Assembly: GCA_003218755.1 (NCBI GenBank)
Contig: QHOK01000091.1
Location: forward strand, 1 to 34,906
From: Verrucomicrobiota bacterium
GTDB taxonomy: Bacteria; Verrucomicrobiota; Verrucomicrobiia; Chthoniobacterales; UBA10450
DNA: 34,906 nucleotides
Reading direction: 5' to 3'
Shown piece by piece: positions 1 through 11,274 of the stretch. Each line of letters begins with the position of its first letter. Positions within the stretch are counted from its first letter, which is position 1. Under the pieces are notes generated by a model that worked only from the letters and a program-made list of their open reading frames with translations, was not told the DNA's origin and ran no database searches. The position numbers and the translations under genes were made by a program.

Positions 1-1355
<1,355 letters not shown>

Positions 1356-1391
1356 TTAATTGATTGCTGTTGGTTGGTTGAATTGACGGAA

Positions 1392-1688
1392 TTATCCAAC
1401 GATGCCGAGGATGTCGTCCTCGCGCATGATCAGATAATTTTCATCGTCGATTTTGATTTCGGTGCCGCCGTATTTCGAGATCAGCACCCGATCGCCCTTT
1501 TTCACCGTGAAATCGATTTTCTTTCCTTCCTCGTTCACTTTCCCGGTGCCCAGAGCAATCACTTTCCCCTCTTGTGGTTTTTCCTTGGCGGTATCGGGGA
1601 TAATGATCCCGCCTTTTTTTACTTCCTGCTCTTCGAGCGGCTGCACCAGCACCCGATCTCCGAGCGGTCTTACGTTAACTGCTGCCAT
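1392..1688 (-). CDS. groES: Co-chaperonin GroES (10 kDa)
   Basis: Forms the heptameric lid that caps GroEL during folding. The protein has 98 residues, normal for the family. It begins [16 protein letters not shown] and carries the mobile-loop region around [16 protein letters not shown], then the [32 protein letters not shown] core. An AAGGAG box lies about 12 bases before the ATG, slightly far but the only candidate. It lies 78 bases after dnaK on the same strand, separated by a GC-rich hairpin, and is followed at once by groEL, so the three heat-shock genes are probably one transcription unit. No CIRCE-type inverted repeat (TTAGCACTC-N9-GAGTGCTAA) was seen in front of it. Confidence 0.97.
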   Translation of the reverse strand: MAAVNVRPLGDRVLVQPLEEQEVKKGGIIIPDTAKEKPQEGKVIALGTGKVNEEGKKIDFTVKKGDRVLISKYGGTEIKIDDENYLIMREDDILGIVG

Positions 1689-1724
1689 AGGTTTTTTTTA
1701 CTCCTTATTGGTTTTGGGTTGAGC

Positions 1725-1755
1725 CGGCGGCTGTCGATTGTGGCGACCGCCGCCG
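1725..1755 (-). other. GC-rich hairpin between dnaK and groES
   Basis: Read on the minus strand, a 12-position stem (CGGCGGCGGTCG against CGACAGCCGCCG, one mismatch) closes a 7-base loop. It starts about 11 bases after the dnaK stop codon. No U-run follows on the minus strand (GGCTCAACCC comes next), so it is not a textbook terminator. It may be a processing or stability element, or a leaky terminator setting the dnaK to groESL ratio. The structure is visible; the role is inferred. Confidence 0.6.
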
Positions 1756-1766
1756 ACAAATTGTCG

Positions 1767-4003
<2,237 letters not shown>

Positions 4004-4519
4004 TCACTTCAGCAGCGTAAACACTTGCGTATACGAACCATCAGCATTCCGCGTACTGGCCAATTGGCCACGCGCGCCCATGTATTTACCGGTCCCGCCC
4101 AATATCGCGCGCACGACAGACTTGCCCGCATTAAATTCAGCGGCGGTCGGCGAATAGTTGTGAATGCCCAAGGCGATAATCTGATCCTGACGATCGCCAA
4201 AAGTAAAAAACAGAAGTGTTGCGCGCTTCTCGAAGTTTGGGTTGGCGTCAGTCGCGACCTTGAACAACGTTTTTGAGCCAAACACTTCTCCTGTTACCGG
4301 ACCACCGGGGCTAGAGTGTAGCGGAGCAAAAAAATGATACACGTCGCCCGGACTGTTCCCCGGCGGGCCGAGGTCAAGGTGGGTCAGCGTTGGTGCGTCT
4401 TCATAGACAGTAAGAGTTTCACTGGAAGAATTCGTGGAACGCAGACCACACGCTGTGAGCAGAATTGAAGCGAGCAGCACCGCGAATGCCGTCATTCTCC
4501 GCGTAAGAATCAGATTCAT
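4004..4519 (-). CDS. Lipoprotein with allene-oxide-cyclase/dirigent-like barrel
   Basis: Predicted exported lipoprotein of about 171 residues. The N-terminus MNLILTRRMTAFAVLLASILLTAC is a clear lipoprotein signal peptide with lipobox LLTAC. I therefore favour this internal ATG over the ORF-track start 7 codons upstream, although neither has a strong ribosome site. The mature part has a C-terminal VVRAILGGTGKYMGARGQLAST stretch, which resembles the Gly-rich strand-turn of the allene oxide cyclase / dirigent-type beta-barrel (GGTGxxxGARG). That assignment comes from memory of the motif only. No catalytic role is claimed; bacterial members are mostly uncharacterised. The gene stands alone upstream of dnaK and divergent from thyA. 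Confidence 0.7.
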   Translation of the reverse strand: MNLILTRRMTAFAVLLASILLTACGLRSTNSSSETLTVYEDAPTLTHLDLGPPGNSPGDVYHFFAPLHSSPGGPVTGEVFGSKTLFKVATDANPNFEKRATLLFFTFGDRQDQIIALGIHNYSPTAAEFNAGKSVVRAILGGTGKYMGARGQLASTRNADGSYTQVFTLLK

Positions 4520-4732
4520 GTTTAAAAAGGTTCCGAGCATTGCGGCTTCCGCAATTAGAAAAATGCGCGAGAACTTCTCGACACGCGTAGTGCCAATGCG
4601 ACACGCGGTGCACAGGGGAAAACCAACAGAGTGGCAGTCTTTGCAGGGTCACCCTCCGCTGCTGCTGAAATTGCCTAAGTGATGGAAAGAAATTCTGTTT
4701 CGCGAATGCGCGCGTCGCGATAAAATTTTCGC

Positions 4733-5536
4733 GTGCGGCAATATCATGATCTGCTCCGACTCGTGCTCGAGCACGGTCGGCCACGCGATGATCGCACCGG
4801 CACCGGGACATTATCAGTTTTCGCCGCGCAGACTCGGTTTGATCTGCGCAATGAAGGACCAGGATTCCCGCTACTCACGACAAAAAAGCTGCACATCAAA
4901 TCCATTATTTACGAACTGCTTTGGTTTCTGCGAGGCGACACCAACGTTCGCTATCTCAATGAGCATGGGGTGACGATCTGGGACGAATGGGCTGACGAAA
5001 GCGGCGACCTCGGCCGCGTATACGGTGCGCAATGGCGTGATTGGCGCGGCTCAAACGGCGCGCGAGTCGATCAAATCGATAATCTCATCGCGCAAATAAA
5101 ATCAAATCCGCAGAGCCGACGGCTAATAGTGAGCGCATGGAACCCGGCTGAAATCGAGAAGATGGCACTCCCCCCGTGTCACGTTCTCTTCCAGTTTTAC
5201 GTGCAGGATGGCGAATTAAGTTGCCAGCTATATCAACGCAGCGCCGATCTATTTCTCGGCGTCCCGTTCAACATCGCGTCGTACTCGCTGCTCACGATGA
5301 TGGTGGCACAAGTTTGTGATTTAAGGCGTGGCGATTTTGTTCATACGTTCGGTGATCTACATCTTTATAACAACCACCTTGAACAGGCACGTGCGCAACT
5401 TTCCCGCGATTGCCGTTCCTTACCCAGGATGCAATTGAATCCGGCGATCAAAAACATCCATGATTTCACGTTCGAAGATTTCGAACTAATAGGGTACGAG
5501 CCGCATCCATCGATAAAAGCACCGATCGCGGTTTAG
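4733..5536 (+). CDS. thyA: Thymidylate synthase
   Basis: Converts dUMP to dTMP using 5,10-methylene-tetrahydrofolate as carbon donor and reductant. The 267 residues match the family length. N-terminal [15 protein letters not shown] is followed by DRTGTGT (folate/phosphate loop), the paired arginines R129-R130, the catalytic cysteine C149 in ALPPCH, and [17 protein letters not shown] for dUMP binding, with [10 protein letters not shown] near the end. The start is GTG; no closer in-frame ATG keeps the conserved MRQYHDLL block. No folA neighbour is visible. An L,D-transpeptidase gene follows after 53 bases on the same strand. Confidence 0.97.
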   Translation: MRQYHDLLRLVLEHGRPRDDRTGTGTLSVFAAQTRFDLRNEGPGFPLLTTKKLHIKSIIYELLWFLRGDTNVRYLNEHGVTIWDEWADESGDLGRVYGAQWRDWRGSNGARVDQIDNLIAQIKSNPQSRRLIVSAWNPAEIEKMALPPCHVLFQFYVQDGELSCQLYQRSADLFLGVPFNIASYSLLTMMVAQVCDLRRGDFVHTFGDLHLYNNHLEQARAQLSRDCRSLPRMQLNPAIKNIHDFTFEDFELIGYEPHPSIKAPIAV

Positions 5537-5589
5537 TCTCATTCCGCCAAGCCTGCGACTTTTCCGCGTCACGCGGGTTTAAACGCAAT

Positions 5590-6114
5590 GTGAGAATCGT
5601 CGTTACGTTTTCGATCTTTTTCTGCGCAGCCATCTCGTTGCGCGCGCAAACTTCAGTCGAGATCGATTTGGAGGAGCAGATGGCGTATCTGCTTCAAAAT
5701 GGGCGGCCGGTGCTCGCGTCGCCGATTTCTAGCGGCCGTTATGGGCATCTCACCAAAGGAGGCTCGTTTAAAATCCTTGAGAAGGAAAGAACCCATTATT
5801 CGAGCATGTACGGCAGAATCGTGGATGCGCGCGGAACGATGCATTATTTCATGCGGTTTTGCGGAGCGGACGGAATGCACGCCGGATATTTGCCCGGCTA
5901 TCCCGCGTCGCACGGCTGTGTGCGGATGCCGGAACAGTATGCAATTGCGTTTTTCAATTCGGTCGGCGTCGGCACCCCTGTCAGCGTATTTGGCCGCACG
6001 TCAGCTGGTCGCTACTACTCGGACCGATCGCAATCCGCTTTTCTGCGGCGTCCGCGCTTCGGCCCGCCGATTGGTCCGCGGTTGGCGCCGCCTCCACCGC
6101 CTTGGTGGCGGTAG
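5590..6114 (+). CDS. L,D-transpeptidase (YkuD domain)
   Basis: Predicted periplasmic enzyme that makes 3-3 peptidoglycan cross-links or attaches proteins to peptidoglycan. Residues 1-20 form a signal peptide ending LRAQ. The YkuD domain covers roughly residues 21-136 and carries the catalytic motif HAGYLPGYPASHGCVRMP, with H97, H108 and the nucleophile C110. The C-terminal tail is proline-rich (GPPIGPRLAPPPPPWWR) and likely disordered. The start is GTG, chosen because it opens directly into the signal peptide. At 174 residues it is a minimal single-domain member. It follows thyA closely and converges on the split protease genes. The exact subtype cannot be told from the sequence. Confidence 0.9.
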   Translation: MRIVVTFSIFFCAAISLRAQTSVEIDLEEQMAYLLQNGRPVLASPISSGRYGHLTKGGSFKILEKERTHYSSMYGRIVDARGTMHYFMRFCGADGMHAGYLPGYPASHGCVRMPEQYAIAFFNSVGVGTPVSVFGRTSAGRYYSDRSQSAFLRRPRFGPPIGPRLAPPPPPWWR

Positions 6115-6135
6115 GATCGCACGATCGCCTTTGGC

Positions 6136-6218
6136 TGTAGTGTGCCCTGTCTTCAGCGCACCGTCTTCACCCGCGTCGAACCGGCTGGGTTTCGGCCGCT
6201 GAGACAGCGGACGCTACA
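6136..6218. repeat. TGTAG...CTACA inverted-repeat element (copy 1)
   Basis: This lies in the gap between two convergent genes. The left arm (6136-6158, TGTAGTGTGCCCTGTCTTC...) pairs imperfectly with the right arm (6197-6218, CGCTGAGACAGCGGACGCTACA), giving a stem of about 22 positions with a few mismatches. The arm sequence TGTAGCGTCCG recurs alone at 27766-27776. It belongs to the same loose family as the elements at 17424, 24834 and 28446. It may double as a bidirectional terminator; no transposase is present. Confidence 0.6.
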
Positions 6219-6272
6219 CCACGCACCGAAGCGGTTGTTGAGTCTTAGGGGCGCGTTGCGGCCGCGCTCCTG

Positions 6273-7784
6273 TTAATGATTTGTGCTGGCCGTCTTCGGC
6301 CCACGCGAAAGCTCGACAAGGTCAGTCAGAATATTAAGTGTCTCGTCGCGCTCGGGATCGATAGCCGGTTCTTTACCGTCGCCTTCGGTGCCAACACCGG
6401 CGATCAGATCCGAATCTGCATCCGAGGCGGCTTCAGGATCAACTTTCGGCGTAACGCCGTTCTTCTTGGCCTCGGCCAATTTCCCGGGATACATGATCAA
6501 TTGGAGATTCGGCTTATCAACCGTGTCGAGTGTTACCCGGTAAATTCGTGGCTCCTCCTGGTTTCGCGCCAGGCGCTCCTTCGAACGCGTTTCCTTGCGC
6601 AGTTTATCGTCCTGAATCTCCTTTTTTCGCACATCTTCGTTCAGCGTAATTCGATTCTCATCGATCTTATGACGCAAACGGTCCATGTCCTCCATGACGT
6701 AGTGAAATTCGGGATCGTTCTTAGCGCGCTCTTCCGAGCGTCGCCGCAGTTGGTCGACAAACAGGGAATGGGTATCGGACCATTTCGTGTATTTCGCCTT
6801 GGCCACTTCGTCATAGGGCAAGGCATTCTTTAGCGCACTTTCGCCGAACTCTGGGAGATCACTCAGGCTCGGCAGGACAATGTCGGAAGCCACACCATGC
6901 AGCTGCGTGGAGCCGCCCGCGACCCGGTAAAATTTTTGGATCGTCAACTTTAAGGCACCGTCTTCATCGGAATGGCTGCCCAATAGTGAAGCGAACCGGC
7001 CGATCGGGAGGATCGTCTGCACAGTACCTTTGCCAAACGTGTTCTTGTCACCGACGATCACCGCGCGACCGTAATCCTGAAGAGCAGCTGCGAAAATCTC
7101 GCTGGCCGACGCGCTTTGACGGCTGGTCAAAATGATCAGCGGTCCGGAGTAGGCGATGCCAGCATCTGGGTCGGACGAAATCCTGATGCTTCCATTGTAA
7201 TCCTTGGTCTGAACGATTGGACCAGATTTCAAAAACAAGCCGGTGAGCGAAAGCGCCTCTTCCAATGAGCCGCCTCCATTTCGCCGCAGATCTACAACCA
7301 GCCCGGCGATGTTCTCTTTCTTCAGCCGTTTGAGCAGCGCCAGCACATCACGCGTGGTGCTCTTCTGGTGCTTGTCCATGTCGGCATAAAAAGAAGGGAG
7401 CGTAAGCCACCCCAGTTTTATTGGATCGCCGTTCTCGTCTTTTCTGATGATGATGTCCGCGCGGGCTTCCTGGTCTTTTAGCTTAATTTCATCGCGCACC
7501 AGCTCGACATTCTTCCGTCGTGACGGATCCGTGGCATCCGACGGAATCGCGAGCAACCTCACACGTGTGCCTTTTTTGCCGCGGATCATTTCGACAACTT
7601 TGTCCAGTCGCATCTCGCGAACATCGACATAATCCGCCTGACCCTGTGCCACAGCAGTAATCCGGTCGCCCACCTTGAGCCTTCCATCGACTTGCGCGGG
7701 TCCGCCAGGCACCAGACTTTCAATTTTTGCATAACCATCTTCCGACCGAAGCATGGCGCCGATGCCTACGAGCGAGAGGCCCAT
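6273..7784 (-). CDS. Tail-specific protease Prc/CtpA-like, C-terminal fragment (PDZ + S41)
   Basis: This is the 503-residue downstream part of a periplasmic S41 (Prc/Tsp) protease that degrades or trims C-terminally marked envelope proteins. MGLSLVGIGAMLRSEDGYAKIESLVPGGPA is the start of the PDZ domain (about residues 1-85). The protease core includes GLVVDLRRNGGGSLEEA, SASASEIFAAALQDYGRA and FGKGTVQ. By motif alignment with E. coli Prc, S226 and K252 are the Ser/Lys dyad. A charged C-terminal region follows. The part has no signal peptide, because that lies in the upstream ORF 7787-8440. The ATG used here is an internal methionine of the family (NFSINMGLSLVGIGA), two bases after the upstream stop codon, so this is not a natural gene start. 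The gene appears broken by a deletion with frameshift. Confidence 0.88.
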   Translation of the reverse strand: MGLSLVGIGAMLRSEDGYAKIESLVPGGPAQVDGRLKVGDRITAVAQGQADYVDVREMRLDKVVEMIRGKKGTRVRLLAIPSDATDPSRRKNVELVRDEIKLKDQEARADIIIRKDENGDPIKLGWLTLPSFYADMDKHQKSTTRDVLALLKRLKKENIAGLVVDLRRNGGGSLEEALSLTGLFLKSGPIVQTKDYNGSIRISSDPDAGIAYSGPLIILTSRQSASASEIFAAALQDYGRAVIVGDKNTFGKGTVQTILPIGRFASLLGSHSDEDGALKLTIQKFYRVAGGSTQLHGVASDIVLPSLSDLPEFGESALKNALPYDEVAKAKYTKWSDTHSLFVDQLRRRSEERAKNDPEFHYVMEDMDRLRHKIDENRITLNEDVRKKEIQDDKLRKETRSKERLARNQEEPRIYRVTLDTVDKPNLQLIMYPGKLAEAKKNGVTPKVDPEAASDADSDLIAGVGTEGDGKEPAIDPERDETLNILTDLVELSRGPKTASTNH

Positions 7785-7786
7785 GT

Positions 7787-8440
7787 TTATGCTAAAATTC
7801 TGTCATATGCCTGGGCAAGCGCATCGAGAAAGAGTTTGATTTGCTCGTCCTTGTCTTGCTCGTGGACGTTGCGGGCGAGGCGATCATAGCGGCGAGCAAC
7901 CAGTTGCGGTGCGGGCTCAATCGGATGCTCGCTCAGATGCTCCTGCAACAGCTCGTTCGTGATACGGCCGCGCCAGAGCTGATCGGCTTCCGCTTCATCT
8001 TTCGGCCATGCCGACTTTTGGCGGCTCAACTCGACGGTCGCATTGCTCTTGAAATCGACCGGCTGCTTCAACAGTTCTTTTATCTTTGCGACCCGATCAT
8101 CAACGCGTTTCGTGTATAGAGCATAAATGTCGTAAGCCGGTTTCAGTGTGCCAAGGAGAACGTCCCCCGCCATCGAGTTGCCGTACTTTGCGTTGAGCGC
8201 GTCAACGTCTTGTTGCGTGAAGAAGAGGTGACTGAAATCGAGCAACTCCAGATACGTCTGCAGGAATTTTTTCGAAACTTCCTCATTCAGTTTTTGCCGC
8301 GTATAGTGGCCTTCCTCCAGCAGCCGCCCGACCGACATGGCGATTGTCTCCTTCGACGTCGCTACGGCGGGTGGACCGGCAATCGCGGCTGCCAAAATGA
8401 TGGCGCACAATGCCAGGCTTTGCTGGAAACGTGATCTCAT
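7787..8440 (-). CDS. Tail-specific protease Prc-like, N-terminal fragment
   Basis: A 217-residue fragment with a signal peptide (MRSRFQQSLALCAIILAAAIAG) followed by the helical N-terminal domain of Prc-type proteases (LLEEGHYTRQKLNEEVSKKFLQTYLELLDFSHLFFTQQDVDAL). It ends ALAQAYDRILA and stops. In the family the equivalent point reads roughly DPHTxYxSPxxxxNF before the PDZ domain; here the DPH...E segment is gone and the frame shifts, so NFSINMGLSLVGIGA continues in the next ORF. Two residual bases lie between the last matching codons (GAC and AAT). The fragment keeps export but lacks PDZ and catalytic parts, so it should be inactive unless the break is an assembly artefact. Confidence 0.85.
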   Translation of the reverse strand: MRSRFQQSLALCAIILAAAIAGPPAVATSKETIAMSVGRLLEEGHYTRQKLNEEVSKKFLQTYLELLDFSHLFFTQQDVDALNAKYGNSMAGDVLLGTLKPAYDIYALYTKRVDDRVAKIKELLKQPVDFKSNATVELSRQKSAWPKDEAEADQLWRGRITNELLQEHLSEHPIEPAPQLVARRYDRLARNVHEQDKDEQIKLFLDALAQAYDRILA

Positions 8441-8607
8441 TGGTAATTACGCGGTTTCCCATCTTGGCAGATTTCAGCGCGAAACGCAAGATGATCAAAC
8501 AAGGTCGACATGTGAGTAGGAATGAGACAATCAAGAACAGGGAACATTCAATATTCGTAAAAAATCTCGCCTTCAGCCGTAGCGATGCGCCGATACAGTG
8601 AATCACA

Positions 8608-9225
8608 ATGATTTACGACACCTTTTGCGGCGGCATTTTCGAAACGAATTGCTATCTGTATAAGTCGCCAGAGGGCTGGATTCTCTTCGACGCGCCGCAG
8701 GGCGCTTGCGAATGGGTGCGTTCGCTTGCTGTCGATCTCAAACTTTTGCTCCTGACACACGGACATATCGATCACGTCCAGGATGTTGCGATGATCAAGC
8801 GCCAGTTTGGCTGTCAAATCGGTTGTCACCCGCTCACCGCGCCAATGATTTCCGACCGGGAATTTTTTCGCAACTTCGGTTTCGAACTCGAAATCGAATC
8901 GGCGGAACCGGATTTTCTCATCGAAGAAACGCCAACCCGAAATTTTCTCGGCGCCGAATTCCAAGTTCTGGAAATTCCCGGCCATTGTCCGGGCAGCCTT
9001 TGTTTCTTTTCGCGCAAAGACAAATTGCTCATCGGCGGCGATGTCCTTTTTGCCGGAAGCGTTGGGCGAGGCGATTTGCCCGGCGGAGATATCGATCTGC
9101 TCATAAGCGGGATCCGAAAAAAATTATTTCAGCTCGGAGACGAAGTCACCGTGCTTGCCGGCCACGGCCCGCCGACGAAAATCGGAACTGAACGCAGAAC
9201 CAATCCGTTCGTCGGGGAAGAGTAG
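8608..9225 (+). CDS. Metallo-beta-lactamase-fold hydrolase (glyoxalase II-like)
   Basis: A 205-residue cytoplasmic metallohydrolase of the YcbL/GloB-like group. The complete metal-binding set is visible: H51-x-H53-x-D55-H56 in THGHIDH, H126 in IPGHCPGS, D145 in IGGDVLFAGSVGR and H186 in AGHGPPT. The FAGSVGRGDLPGG segment is typical of glyoxalase-II-like proteins. It is shorter than true GloB (~250 residues) and lacks its C-terminal helical substrate domain, so lactoylglutathione is not a safe substrate. The gene is divergent from the protease fragments, with 167 bases between holding no gene. The substrate is unknown. Confidence 0.9.
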   Translation: MIYDTFCGGIFETNCYLYKSPEGWILFDAPQGACEWVRSLAVDLKLLLLTHGHIDHVQDVAMIKRQFGCQIGCHPLTAPMISDREFFRNFGFELEIESAEPDFLIEETPTRNFLGAEFQVLEIPGHCPGSLCFFSRKDKLLIGGDVLFAGSVGRGDLPGGDIDLLISGIRKKLFQLGDEVTVLAGHGPPTKIGTERRTNPFVGEE

Positions 9226-9262
9226 CCCGACCTATTTTCTACCTTGCCGGCCCACTGTTTTC

Positions 9263-10252
9263 TTAGCGAAGCTCCTCGAGGAAAGACGCGAGCGGTTTAA
9301 GGTTGTCAATCTTTGCGACGATAACACGCAATGAGCGCACGGCTCTTGGGATGTATTGGAGGAAACTTTTGTGTCCCTTAACCAAGCCGAGGAACCCATA
9401 AGCACCCAGCGCCTGCATCAGGCGCTGCATCGCGCATAGGCGTAGTTTGGAATCGAAATCTTCGTCACATGTGACTCCGCTTTTGCCCCGCCCCTCGCGA
9501 TAGTACCTGATCAACTCGGCGCGCTCTGCTCCTGTGATATCGACGTACGGATCATAGAGCAACGACGCAAGATCGTACTCTGCCAAGCCAGGTCGCATTC
9601 CCTGAAAATCAATCAGATTAGCCTGCCCGTTTTGGATGATGATGTTTTGCGATTGAAAATCGCGGTGGACCAAAACCCTTGGCAAACTGGCAAGATGTTT
9701 TGCGATTTCGCGCAGAGCGGGAAGGGCTGCCAGCTCTTTGCCTTTTGATTCGGCGACCTTGAAACAGCGGCCGAGGCAATTCTCGAAAAAGTATTTCTGT
9801 TCCCACCGGTAAAGGGCAGCGTTAAACTCGGCCGGCAAATGCCCCTTCATCTGTACGCAGACCGACTCTGGCAGAATGTGAAGCTTGATAATTTCGTCGA
9901 GCGCTGATTCGTAGAAGGCACGGCGGACGAGCCAGCTCTCGTGCTGATAACTGTAGAGATCGCGCGCTCCTAAATCTTCGATCCAGATAAGGCCTTCCGC
10001 CGGATCGTGAAAATAAATTTTAGGGACTCGAATTCCGTGCCCGTCGAGAAATTGCGCGATCTGGACGTAATGCTGGTTTTCTTCGAGCTCCAGATTGTAT
10101 TTAACAAGGATCAACCTCTGATCCGCGGCGCAATTAATTCGATAAAACTTCCGGTCCGAGCCTCCTTTTTCAATTGGGTTGATTTTTATCTCATCGAGAT
10201 TCAAACGCGGAAAATGCATTCGCGTTCGTCGGAGAAGCAGCGCCGTTCTCAT
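9263..10252 (-). CDS. APH-fold sugar kinase, AmgK-like
   Basis: A 329-residue kinase of the aminoglycoside phosphotransferase / choline kinase fold. The catalytic loop is VLVHRDFQSQN (H196-R197-D198) and the metal-binding LIDFQGMRPGLAEYDLASLLYDP (D215). This DFQ...G...YDLASL arrangement is what I recall for AmgK, the anomeric N-acetylmuramate / N-acetylglucosamine kinase of cell-wall recycling. Support comes from the neighbour: a sugar-1-phosphate nucleotidyltransferase ends 9 bases upstream on the same strand, as MurU accompanies AmgK. An alternative start at the internal ATG (MHFPRLN, 10219) is possible; neither has a good ribosome site. A different hexose substrate cannot be excluded. Confidence 0.78.
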   Translation of the reverse strand: MRTALLLRRTRMHFPRLNLDEIKINPIEKGGSDRKFYRINCAADQRLILVKYNLELEENQHYVQIAQFLDGHGIRVPKIYFHDPAEGLIWIEDLGARDLYSYQHESWLVRRAFYESALDEIIKLHILPESVCVQMKGHLPAEFNAALYRWEQKYFFENCLGRCFKVAESKGKELAALPALREIAKHLASLPRVLVHRDFQSQNIIIQNGQANLIDFQGMRPGLAEYDLASLLYDPYVDITGAERAELIRYYREGRGKSGVTCDEDFDSKLRLCAMQRLMQALGAYGFLGLVKGHKSFLQYIPRAVRSLRVIVAKIDNLKPLASFLEELR

Positions 10253-10261
10253 GGGTTGGAA

Positions 10262-11218
10262 TTAGATGTCGATGTTGCGATGGATGCCGCTGGCCTTTTT
10301 TTGGGAGCGGACAATACAACCCTGAAGCTGACTTTGGGAAGCAATTTGTGCGCCCGGCCACAAAATTGTGTCTTCAAGGATCGCTTTCGCTCCGACTCGG
10401 CAATGTTCTCCAACAACTGAGCAACCGCGTAACTCCGCGCTGGGATCGACGAACGCGCTGGGGTGGATCGGGTCCGGCCACCCCACGGTTTTCACGTACC
10501 GAGGGTGCCAGTGCTCCGTCGCAATCACACGATGAACTTCCAGATACTCTTTTCGCGAACCAATGTTGAACCATTGTCCGTCATCAAGGAGAATGCCTCC
10601 AATCTTTCCCCCCTCAGCAATCCATTTGGTAAGAATGGGAATGAACGAGACTTTTTGGCGGGGCGGAAGCTTCTGAAAAATCTCGGGATTCCAAACAGAC
10701 ACGTTCGCATAATCAAAGTTCTCGTCCGGGTTGGATTCCTTCAAAATCGCGACGATCCGATTGTCGCGCATAACCACGCCTGCACCCAAGCCAGTATTCC
10801 GCCGCAAACCGAGGGTCACATGATTTTGGGCACGGAAATGATTTTCGATGAGCGGCTCCAGATCGACATCACTCAAGATGTCGCCACTGTAAGCAATGAA
10901 CGGTCTGTTTTCGATAAACGCCTCTACATTCTTCATTCCGCCGCCCGTCTCGAGCAGCTCCGGCTCATGAGCGAGCATGACCGAATGGCCTGCATATTCA
11001 TTGTCGGGAAAAAAGTTTCGAAATGATTCCGGAAGCCTATGCGTGTTAATGACGAACTTGTTCACTCCCGTGCCAATCAAATGGTCGAGTGCAAAAGTGA
11101 TGAGCGGCTTTTGAAAAATCGGAATGAGCGGCTTGGGGAGCTCATCCGTCAAGGGACGCAAGCGCGTGCCGAGCCCAGCGCCCAAAACGAATGCCTGTGT
11201 GATTTCGTTCACGAGCAA
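10262..11218 (-). CDS. Sugar-1-phosphate nucleotidyltransferase, MurU/ManC-like
   Basis: Transfers a nucleotide to a sugar 1-phosphate. The N-terminal Rossmann-like domain has the signature AFVLGAGLGTRLRPLTDELPKPLIPI, the base/sugar-binding LLETGGGMKNV and the metal site YSGDILSDVD. About 70 C-terminal residues (HPSAFVDPSAELRGCSVVGEHCRVGAKA) form left-handed beta-helix hexapeptide repeats, which compact MurU proteins generally lack, so a mannose-1-phosphate guanylyltransferase-like specificity is also possible. The ORF starts at TTG with an in-frame GTG two codons later; neither has a visible ribosome site. Just upstream is a half copy of an interspersed repeat. It forms a unit with the AmgK-like kinase 9 bases downstream. 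Confidence 0.82.
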   Translation of the reverse strand: MLVNEITQAFVLGAGLGTRLRPLTDELPKPLIPIFQKPLITFALDHLIGTGVNKFVINTHRLPESFRNFFPDNEYAGHSVMLAHEPELLETGGGMKNVEAFIENRPFIAYSGDILSDVDLEPLIENHFRAQNHVTLGLRRNTGLGAGVVMRDNRIVAILKESNPDENFDYANVSVWNPEIFQKLPPRQKVSFIPILTKWIAEGGKIGGILLDDGQWFNIGSRKEYLEVHRVIATEHWHPRYVKTVGWPDPIHPSAFVDPSAELRGCSVVGEHCRVGAKAILEDTILWPGAQIASQSQLQGCIVRSQKKASGIHRNIDI

Positions 11219-11226
11219 AAAAATGA

Positions 11227-11252
11227 GAGATTCTTCGACTTCGCTCGGGATG
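11227..11252. repeat. Half copy of the GTCAT...ATGAC interspersed repeat
   Basis: GAGATTCTTCGACTTCGCTCGGGATG matches the right arm of the full element at 32412-32512 (GAGATTCCTCGACTTCGCTCGGAATG), with two differences in 26 bases. It lies in the gap between the aspartyl-protease-like gene and the nucleotidyltransferase. The left arm is absent. Confidence 0.7.
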
Positions 11253-11274
11253 GAAGAAAACCCCGGCCCCCTCG

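Noticed and set aside
5550-5580. Weak hairpin CCGCG-TCA-CGCGG after thyA as terminator
   Set aside because: Five-base stem and no proper T-run; too weak to call.
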